From assembly GCA_011048645.1 (NCBI GenBank), contig DSDR01000178.1:1-19469 (forward strand): a DNA stretch of 19,469 bases. The letters are read 5' to 3'. The notes under the pieces are model-generated. The model had not been told where the DNA came from. It saw nothing but the letters and a program-made list of their open reading frames with translations, and did not search any database. A program made the position numbers and the translations under genes. This document shows, in pieces, positions 13,290-19,469 of this stretch (position 1 is the stretch's first letter; the number at the start of each line of letters is the position of its first letter). This DNA comes from Phycisphaerales bacterium. Its GTDB lineage: Bacteria; Planctomycetota; Phycisphaerae; Sedimentisphaerales; Anaerohalosphaeraceae.

Positions 13290-15698
13290 TTATCTCAGCG
13301 ACACCTTATAGACGGTGATACTGAGAGGTTTGATGGATACGGTGTTGGTCAGGTCCGTCGGTTCCAGCGATTCAATCTGAATGACCGGCTCCTGCCCCGG
13401 ATCGTTGTGCGCCATGGGATTATCATGCTGAACCATCCAGCCGGACGCTTTGCCGTTTAGCCTCAAGCCGCCCGGATTCAGCGTCACATTGTAGGTATCC
13501 CATGTGGCATTGACGAATCCGACGGTCAGCGTCTTGCCGTCCTCGCTCAGCGCCGCGGCGACATCCAGCTTTTCGTCCCAGCCGGTTACGGTCAGCGGGC
13601 GCGTGCCGAACTCGCGACGATACAGAACCAGCGGATAGGCCGTGGCGTCGAACTCGGCGGCTGTCTTGGTGGTCTTGATGCAGCCGATGACGTTGACCGT
13701 CTGGGCGTAAAACGCGCTGTGGAACATATCGGATTGCCGGAAGTACTCGTGCAGACCGGCGGCAATGCCCAGTGCGTCTTTCATGAAGTATCGCGTGCCC
13801 AGCTCACCGAAGACGTGCGGGCCGTACCAGTAGTTCCATTCGGTCATGGCAATCCGAATATCCTTGCCCTGCAGCATCGGCAGTTGTTCACGATACCGAC
13901 GATGCGCATCGGCCTTTTCTTTGATGCGATTGGGCACCTGCCGCACATGCGCCGTCAAGTCCGGCCGCGTCTGGCAGTAAAAGTGCTCGGCGATATGGTC
14001 CATATGGTCATGACAATGGCGAAGCATCCCTTCCGACCAGCCGCCGCCCAAGTCGCCGGAGGCAATGGTGACAATGTCCGGGTCCACTTTTCGCATCATC
14101 TCTTCGACCCAGTTGTGCTTGAGCACATAGTGCTCCAGTCGCATATAGCCCAACTGCCAATTGCCCCACATCTCGTTGCCGACGCACCAGTATTTGACAT
14201 TGAACGGCTGACGGTGTCCGTTATCGGCGCGTTGTCTGCCCATCGGCGTATTTGGTGCGCCGTTGGTGTATTCCACCTGGGCGGCAGCCGAGTAGGCGTC
14301 GCCGAAACCTGTATTGACCGTAATCAGCGGCTCGGCGTCCAGCAGCCGGCACAGCTCGATAAATTCATGCATCCCCACATCGTTGGTCTCGATACCCGTC
14401 CAGGCCGGATTGGTGCGGGTGGGTCGTCGGTCGCGCTCGCCCAGTCCGTCGCGCCAATCGTAGCCGCTGACGAAGTTGCCGCCGGGCCAGCGGTAAAGGG
14501 GGCTGTTTAGTTCTTTCATCAGGGCCAGCGTGTCGCGCCGGAACCCGTTGATGTTGTCAGCCGGCATCAGCGAAACGGCCCCGACGATAAAGGATCCGTT
14601 GCCGCTGCCGACGATTTCCAGGCGAGCGTCGTCGGTCTCGGCGCCGGCGGTGTACTTCAGATCATAGGTTCTGAAATTGCGTCCGAAACGACGAATCGTA
14701 ACGGTTTGGCGGTCTGCTTGGCCGTCGCCCCAGACCAGGCTGACGCGAATCGGGCCAGCGGAGCTGTCGCCGCGCAGCACAATCCGCCCCACGTAATCTT
14801 TGCCGGCCAGAACCCCCAGCTCATCCTGATAGATGCCCGTCGGCTGCCCCGAAACGGTAATCCTCGGCTCATGGTCGCCGGACAACGGATCCTCGGTGTT
14901 CATCTGGATCGCATCGGTCGATCCGATGACCTTCCACGGCGAATCTCGCAGTACGCGAGCGCCGGCGCCGGTGCGTCCCCAGATTTGGCCTGAAGCGGGC
15001 ACGGTATAATAAAACTTGCGGTCTTCGAGCATCTCGGCCCAGATGCCGCCGTAAATGCAGCGTCCCAAATGCTCGATAAACTGTCCGTAAATCAGTTCGG
15101 AAATCGGTTCACGTTCAGGCGTCGGATCAAGGGTGATGGTCTTGGCGACGGTTCTGCTTTCGGGTCGGATTTCTTCGAGCACTTCCAGCACAATGTCATC
15201 AAACCAGGCCGTGCCGGCCGCCTGCCCCCATCCGCCGAACAGACAGTTGATCTGGACGCTGTCCTGACCGGCGACTTGAAACTCGGTTTCGAGTTTGATC
15301 CAGTCATTGGAACCGACCGTCAGGGCTGAGGTGACGGCCTCGTCAATGCCGTGCACATTGAGCTGGACGCCGCGACCGCTGGTGGTCCGCAGATTCTCGG
15401 TTTTGACCCAGCCGCTCAGTCGCAGCCGGGCAAACGGCGGGATGCTCACGGTCTGCGACCAGGCGGCGTCGGCGCCGTTTTCCGAGCTGATCCTGACGCA
15501 GCGTCCGGTGCGTCCGCTGTCATCTACGGCAAACTCCGCCTGTCCGGCCCACGTGGTGTTCGTCCAGCCGAGCGGTCGGTCGTTGCGCGCCCGCTCAAAC
15601 GACGGGTTTCGCAACAGGTTTTCGCCCTGCACCACAGCCGTGCAGGTCAAAAGGGTGGAAATCAGAATGCAGATGACCGGTGTTCGTCCTGTTCTCAT
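13290..15698 (-). CDS. Secreted GH51 alpha-L-arabinofuranosidase with N-terminal carbohydrate-binding-like module
   Basis: The 802-residue product should be exported: a signal peptide (MRTGRTPVICILISTLLTC) starts at ATG 15698, with AGGAG 7 nt upstream. Residues of about 26-180 begin ENLLRNPSFE and contain GWVKTENL, resembling a CBM4/CenC-type carbohydrate-binding beta-sandwich. The GH51 catalytic region follows, with RWPGGNFVSGYDWRDG. Glu509 in VGNEMWG is the predicted acid/base and Glu620 in MTEWNYWYGP the predicted nucleophile; both are the invariant GH51 motifs. The C-terminal part fits the alpha-L-arabinofuranosidase C-terminal beta domain. The enzyme would remove arabinose side chains from arabinoxylan, arabinan or related plant polysaccharides. 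It converges on the kinase gene, 38 bp away, and diverges from treZ. Confidence 0.92.
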   Translation of the reverse strand: MRTGRTPVICILISTLLTCTAVVQGENLLRNPSFERARNDRPLGWTNTTWAGQAEFAVDDSGRTGRCVRISSENGADAAWSQTVSIPPFARLRLSGWVKTENLRTTSGRGVQLNVHGIDEAVTSALTVGSNDWIKLETEFQVAGQDSVQINCLFGGWGQAAGTAWFDDIVLEVLEEIRPESRTVAKTITLDPTPEREPISELIYGQFIEHLGRCIYGGIWAEMLEDRKFYYTVPASGQIWGRTGAGARVLRDSPWKVIGSTDAIQMNTEDPLSGDHEPRITVSGQPTGIYQDELGVLAGKDYVGRIVLRGDSSAGPIRVSLVWGDGQADRQTVTIRRFGRNFRTYDLKYTAGAETDDARLEIVGSGNGSFIVGAVSLMPADNINGFRRDTLALMKELNSPLYRWPGGNFVSGYDWRDGLGERDRRPTRTNPAWTGIETNDVGMHEFIELCRLLDAEPLITVNTGFGDAYSAAAQVEYTNGAPNTPMGRQRADNGHRQPFNVKYWCVGNEMWGNWQLGYMRLEHYVLKHNWVEEMMRKVDPDIVTIASGDLGGGWSEGMLRHCHDHMDHIAEHFYCQTRPDLTAHVRQVPNRIKEKADAHRRYREQLPMLQGKDIRIAMTEWNYWYGPHVFGELGTRYFMKDALGIAAGLHEYFRQSDMFHSAFYAQTVNVIGCIKTTKTAAEFDATAYPLVLYRREFGTRPLTVTGWDEKLDVAAALSEDGKTLTVGFVNATWDTYNVTLNPGGLRLNGKASGWMVQHDNPMAHNDPGQEPVIQIESLEPTDLTNTVSIKPLSITVYKVSLR

Positions 15699-15755
15699 GG
15701 CTTTCTCCTGTTCAAAAGAGTTCTCATTTTCCTTTACAGAACGGAATATGGTAAA

Positions 15756-15770
15756 CAATTTATCAAATTG
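15756..15770. promoter_or_regulatory. Palindrome on the GH51 promoter, possible operator
   Basis: CAATTTATCAAATTG is a perfect 6-bp inverted repeat with a 3-bp centre. It covers the predicted -10 element of the GH51 promoter, so a DNA-binding protein here could block transcription of the arabinofuranosidase gene. No regulator of a sugar-responsive family is encoded in the window. An AT-rich palindrome of this size could also occur by chance. Confidence 0.3.
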
Positions 15771-15785
15771 CCCCATACTTGACAA
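15757..15785 (-). promoter_or_regulatory. Candidate sigma-70-type promoter of the GH51 gene
   Basis: On the minus strand TTGTCA (15780-15785 on the plus strand as TGACAA) is followed after exactly 17 bp by TAAATT (15757-15762). This gives 5 of 6 and 4 of 6 consensus matches and a leader of about 50 nt to the ATG at 15698. The rest of the 260-bp divergent gap (15699-15958) contains a lone TATAAT at 15872-15877 that could serve treZ, without a good -35 element. Confidence 0.5.
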
Positions 15786-15958
15786 GGGGAATATCTCAAA
15801 AAAATCATTCTTTTACCGTGCGCGCCGAGATCGCCGAGATTTTGTTTCTCGAATTTATTCCGTCGGGCCGGTATAATTTTTGAGAGAACAATCTGCGGTT
15901 TATTAGATGTAATATATCTTAATCACCGAATCGCCGAAATGTTCAGGAGGCAGAGAAG

Positions 15959-17785
15959 ATGCGACAAGGTGCGATGTATCTGGGCAAAGGCCGATGTCGG
16001 TTTACGGTCTGGGCCCCATTTGCCGAACGGATGCGGGTGCGTTTTGTCGATCAAAACGACCGTACGGAAGACCTGCGGCCTATCGATTTGGGCTATTGGC
16101 AGGCTGAACTGGACGATGTGCCGGCGGGTGCACGTTATGTGTACCATCTGGGTCAGGACAAGGAACGTCCCGATCCGGCCTCTCACGCCCAGTCTGACGG
16201 CGTTCACGGCCCCAGCCGGATCGTTGATCATGGGGCTTTTGAGTGGGCGGATCGCCGTTTTCAGCCGACGGCTCTGCATGATTATATCCTCTACGAGCTG
16301 CATATCGGTACTTTTACGCCGGAGGGGACCTTTGACGCGGCCATTGACAAGCTGGATTATTTGTGCGAGCTGGGCGTAACCGCTGTTGAAGTCATGCCGG
16401 TCGCTCAATTTACGCAAGATCGCAACTGGGGCTATGACGGGGTGTATCCGTACGCCGTGCAGCATTCTTACGGCGGTCCCGACGGGTTCAAGCGGTTCAT
16501 TGATGCGGCGCATCGACGGGGTTTGTCGGTTGTTTTGGATGTGGTTTATAATCATCTGGGGCCGGAAGGCAACTACCTGCCGGATTTTGGTCCGTATTTT
16601 TCCGACCGGTACCAAACGCCATGGGGGAAATCGCTGAATTTTGACTGCGAATACAGCGATGCGGTGCGCGACTATTTCATCGAGAACGCGCTGTTCTGGT
16701 TTGAGTTGTACCATATTGACGCCCTGCGACTGGATGCGCTGCATGCGATCTTTGATATGAGCGCGACGCATTTTATTGAGGCGCTCAAGCGGCGTACGCA
16801 GACGCTTGAAAAAAAACTCAACCGGCCGCTGTATCTCATCGGCGAAAGCGACCTGAATGATGTGCGGCTGATTCGTCCCCGCAAGGCCGGCGGCTATGAA
16901 CTGGACGCCCAGTGGTCGGATGACTTTCATCACAGCCTGCACGCCCTGACCACCGGTGAATCGATGGGGTATTACAGTGATTTTGGTTCGGTTGATCATC
17001 TGGCCAAAGCCTATCGGGAAGGATTTGTTTATTCCGGCCAGTACTCGGCGTTTCGCAAGCGGCATTACGGTAATTGCTCGCGGCATCGTCCGGCTCATCA
17101 GTTTGTCGTATGCATCCAGAACCACGATCAGGTGGGCAACCGGATGCGCGGTGAGCGGCTCTCGACGCTGACGGATTTTGAGACGCTGAAACTGGCCGCC
17201 GGTGCGGTGCTGCTGTCGCCGTATGTTCCGATGCTGTGGATGGGCGAGGAATACGGGGAAACGGCGCCGTTTCTGTACTTTATCAGCCATAACGACCCCA
17301 CGCTGGTCAGGGCGGTGCGCCAAGGCCGAGGCGAGGAATTCAGCGATTTTCACGACGACGGCGATTGTCCCGACCCGCAGACCGAGCAGACTTTTCTTCG
17401 CTCTCGGTTGCAATGGGAATTGCTTAACCGGCAGCCACACAAGACCTTGCTTGAATTTTACCACTACCTGATTACCTTGCGAAAAGAGAGGTCGAATTTT
17501 GCCGACCGCTCGCAGATGACCGTGCATACCGTCGAGGCGATGTCGCTGCTGGTCTGGTATCGGCAATTCGCGGATTGCCGATGGTGCTGTGTGATGAATT
17601 TTGGACAAGCGCCCGGCCGCTATACCCTGCCGGCCACATCATCACGCTGGAAGACGCTGCTTGATTCGGCCGACCCGCGCTGGCACGGTCCCGGCGGCGC
17701 CATCCCGTCACATATCCCCGGCGGCGATTCGATTGAGTTGTCCGCACGCAGCATTGTCCTGCTGCAAAGTACCAACTCCCATTAA
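15959..17785 (+). CDS. treZ: Malto-oligosyltrehalose trehalohydrolase
   Basis: TreZ (GH13 subfamily 10) releases free trehalose from the maltooligosyl-trehalose made by TreY, as the second step of the TreY-TreZ route from glycogen or maltodextrin. The 608-residue product has the N-terminal beta-sandwich (RCRFTVWAPFAERM). The family motif YELHIGTFTPEGTF comes next, then DVVYNHLGPEGNYL. The nucleophile is Asp259 in ALRLDALHAI, the acid/base Glu296 in LIGESDLND, and the transition-state Asp390 in QNHDQVGNR. MLWMGEEYGE and a C-terminal beta domain complete it. Length is typical. AGGAGG at 15945-15950 lies 8 nt before the ATG. treY follows after 12 bp, so the two are very likely co-transcribed. 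Confidence 0.96.
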   Translation: MRQGAMYLGKGRCRFTVWAPFAERMRVRFVDQNDRTEDLRPIDLGYWQAELDDVPAGARYVYHLGQDKERPDPASHAQSDGVHGPSRIVDHGAFEWADRRFQPTALHDYILYELHIGTFTPEGTFDAAIDKLDYLCELGVTAVEVMPVAQFTQDRNWGYDGVYPYAVQHSYGGPDGFKRFIDAAHRRGLSVVLDVVYNHLGPEGNYLPDFGPYFSDRYQTPWGKSLNFDCEYSDAVRDYFIENALFWFELYHIDALRLDALHAIFDMSATHFIEALKRRTQTLEKKLNRPLYLIGESDLNDVRLIRPRKAGGYELDAQWSDDFHHSLHALTTGESMGYYSDFGSVDHLAKAYREGFVYSGQYSAFRKRHYGNCSRHRPAHQFVVCIQNHDQVGNRMRGERLSTLTDFETLKLAAGAVLLSPYVPMLWMGEEYGETAPFLYFISHNDPTLVRAVRQGRGEEFSDFHDDGDCPDPQTEQTFLRSRLQWELLNRQPHKTLLEFYHYLITLRKERSNFADRSQMTVHTVEAMSLLVWYRQFADCRWCCVMNFGQAPGRYTLPATSSRWKTLLDSADPRWHGPGGAIPSHIPGGDSIELSARSIVLLQSTNSH

Positions 17786-17797
17786 CAGGAACCGTTT

Positions 17798-19469
17798 ATG
17801 AAAATCCCGACCGCAACCTACCGGCTTCAGTTTCACGCCCAGTTTACCTTTCGCGATGCGCGGGCGATCCTGGATTATCTGCATCGGCTGGGGATCAGCG
17901 ATATTTACGCCTCGCCGATTTTCCAGGCGGTCCAAGGCAGCACGCACGGGTATGACGTGACCGATCCCAACCGGTTCAATCCCGAACTGGGCGGCCGGGA
18001 CGAGTTTGACGCCCTCAGTCGCGAAAGACAGCGGTTCGGCCTGGGCTGGCTGCAGGACATCGTGCCCAACCATACGGCCTTTTCTCCGGAAAACGCCATG
18101 CTGATGGATGTCCTGGAGAAACGCGAAAACAGCGTCTTCTATCGTTTCTTTGATATTGACTGGGACGACCCTGATCCGTCTTTGAAGGGCAAGGTCTTGA
18201 TTCCGGTCCTCGGCTCGCCTCTGGATGAAGTGCTTGATGCCGGTGAGCTGACGCTGACGACTCAAAACGGCAGGCCGATGCTGTGTTACTATGATCATTG
18301 CTTTCCTTTGAACGCCGAATCAGCTCGGCAATTTGAGCGGATGAGCGAGGCGGAATTGGCCCATTACCCTCAGGGCGCCGAGGGCAAGACGCGCATGAAA
18401 GCGCTGCTGGCTCAGCAGTACTATGTGCCGGACTACTGGAAAAACGCCAATGAACGCATCAACTATCGCCGTTTTTTTTACATCAACGACTTGATCTCCA
18501 TGCGGGTCGAAGATGCGGACGTGATGGACAAGACGCATCGGCTCATCGTCGAGCAGGTACGCCGCGGCCATTTTACCGGCCTGCGCATTGATCATATCGA
18601 CGGTCTGTACGATCCCGGCCGCTATCTGGAGCGTCTTGGCGAGGCGTGCCCGGAGGCGTACATCGTGGCCGAAAAAATTCTCGAACGCGACGAACCGCTG
18701 TGCGAAAAATGGCCGATTGAAGGAACGACCGGCTATGACTTTGGCGCACAGGTCAATGCGCTGTTCTGTAACCGAGACAATCGGTCGGCGTTTTTGGAAG
18801 GTTATCAAACGTTCATCGGCGAGCCAATCGACTATGAGCGGCTGCTGTACGACAAAAAACGCCTGATCCTGGAAAAGTATATGGCCGCCGATCTGCGTCG
18901 GCTGATGCGCTGTGTACGGCGTTTGCTGAACACAACGGCCGATGATGACCGGCTTGAGGCGGCGATGGTCGCTCTTGTCGCCTCCTTTCCGGTTTATCGC
19001 AGTTATTTTGACGGCAAGGAATTTAGCGCATTTGATCGCCGGTACATCCGTCAGGCCATCCAAACGGCTGTGCGTTTTGAACCGAAACTGACCCGACAAA
19101 TCCAAACCCTGACAACGCTGCTGCCGCTGTCCGGCGATGCATCCAAGCCCATCGACGCGGCGACGGCGGCCTTTATTGGACGATTCCAGCAGCTTACCGG
19201 CCCGGTCATGGCCAAAGGCTTTGAAGATACGCTGCTGTACATTTATTATCCCTTGGCCTCGTTGAATGAAGTCGGCGGCTCGCCGTTTATGTTCGGGCTG
19301 ACCGCTGCGGGGTTTTACGGTTTTATCCGGAACCGTCAAATGCGGTGGCCGCATGCAATGAACGCCACCGCCACCCACGACACCAAACGCGGCGAGGATG
19401 TCCGCGCCCGGCTGAATGTGCTGTCTGAAATGCCCGATGTGTGGTTTGAGAAGGTCACTCAGTGGAGCC
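17798..19469 (+). CDS. treY: Malto-oligosyltrehalose synthase, 3' end outside window
   Basis: TreY (GH13 subfamily 26) isomerises the reducing-end alpha-1,4 bond of maltodextrin to the alpha,alpha-1,1 bond of trehalose, making the substrate of TreZ. The frame runs from ATG 17798 (AGGA 7 nt upstream) off the end of the window. It gives 557 complete codons; the family is usually several hundred residues longer. Characteristic motifs are TYRLQF near the N-terminus, GSTHGYDV, LQDIVPNHTAF and FYINDLISMRVE. The nucleophile is Asp265 in GLRIDHIDGLYDP, the acid/base Glu292 in IVAEKIL, and the stabilising Asp528 in ATHDTKRGEDVRARL. GTTGYDF is also typical. No frameshift is seen. A long opposite-strand frame over this gene is antisense shadow. 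Confidence 0.96.
   Translation, partial: MKIPTATYRLQFHAQFTFRDARAILDYLHRLGISDIYASPIFQAVQGSTHGYDVTDPNRFNPELGGRDEFDALSRERQRFGLGWLQDIVPNHTAFSPENAMLMDVLEKRENSVFYRFFDIDWDDPDPSLKGKVLIPVLGSPLDEVLDAGELTLTTQNGRPMLCYYDHCFPLNAESARQFERMSEAELAHYPQGAEGKTRMKALLAQQYYVPDYWKNANERINYRRFFYINDLISMRVEDADVMDKTHRLIVEQVRRGHFTGLRIDHIDGLYDPGRYLERLGEACPEAYIVAEKILERDEPLCEKWPIEGTTGYDFGAQVNALFCNRDNRSAFLEGYQTFIGEPIDYERLLYDKKRLILEKYMAADLRRLMRCVRRLLNTTADDDRLEAAMVALVASFPVYRSYFDGKEFSAFDRRYIRQAIQTAVRFEPKLTRQIQTLTTLLPLSGDASKPIDAATAAFIGRFQQLTGPVMAKGFEDTLLYIYYPLASLNEVGGSPFMFGLTAAGFYGFIRNRQMRWPHAMNATATHDTKRGEDVRARLNVLSEMPDVWFEKVTQWS

Noticed and set aside
15923..17608. 561-codon minus-strand frame over treZ
   Set aside because: The plus strand carries all TreZ catalytic motifs and a perfect ribosome-binding site. 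The minus translation shows no recognisable domain.
18320..19378. 352-codon minus-strand frame over treY
   Set aside because: It is the antisense shadow of TreY, whose motifs continue without interruption on the plus strand to the window end.

Overview
The window looks like chromosomal DNA of an anaerobic or facultative, diderm, polysaccharide-using bacterium. The Rnf complex points to ferredoxin-based anaerobic energy metabolism, hldD to heptose-containing LPS, and a secreted GH51 enzyme to plant-polysaccharide use. Together with the AAATCCGAAAT-type intergenic repeats and the small holin-like membrane protein, this suggests Planctomycetota, perhaps Phycisphaerae. That placement is inference from gene content, because no rRNA or other marker gene is present.

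Region 1 (1-5881, + strand) holds the end of an RseC/MucC-like membrane protein and then a complete rnf operon in the order C-D-G-E-A-B. All the expected cofactor sites can be seen: the RnfC and RnfB Fe-S cysteines, the covalent-FMN threonines of RnfD and RnfG, and the paired membrane cysteines of RnfE and RnfA. AT-rich, partly palindromic repeats lie between rnfC and rnfD, between rnfE and rnfA, and after rnfB.

Region 2 (6017-11959, - strand) is a long same-direction series. In transcription order it holds hldD, an AT-rich HhH-GPD-like protein, a nitroreductase, an esterase lipoprotein, an M48 metallopeptidase, an AT-rich secreted protein of unknown function, a truncated 33-codon ORF and a holin-like membrane protein. 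The first four genes are separated by only 2-4 nt. The unknown secreted gene sits between two nearly identical 91-bp copies of a promoter/leader block, exactly 1680 bp apart, which suggests it was inserted or duplicated as a unit. This is the most unusual structure in the window.

Region 3 (12265-19469) holds an orphan membrane histidine kinase (+), a secreted GH51 alpha-L-arabinofuranosidase with an N-terminal carbohydrate-binding-like module (-), and divergently from it treZ and the start of treY (+). The last two make trehalose from maltodextrin or glycogen; treY runs off the end of the window.

No tRNA, rRNA, CRISPR array, transposase or integrase was seen.
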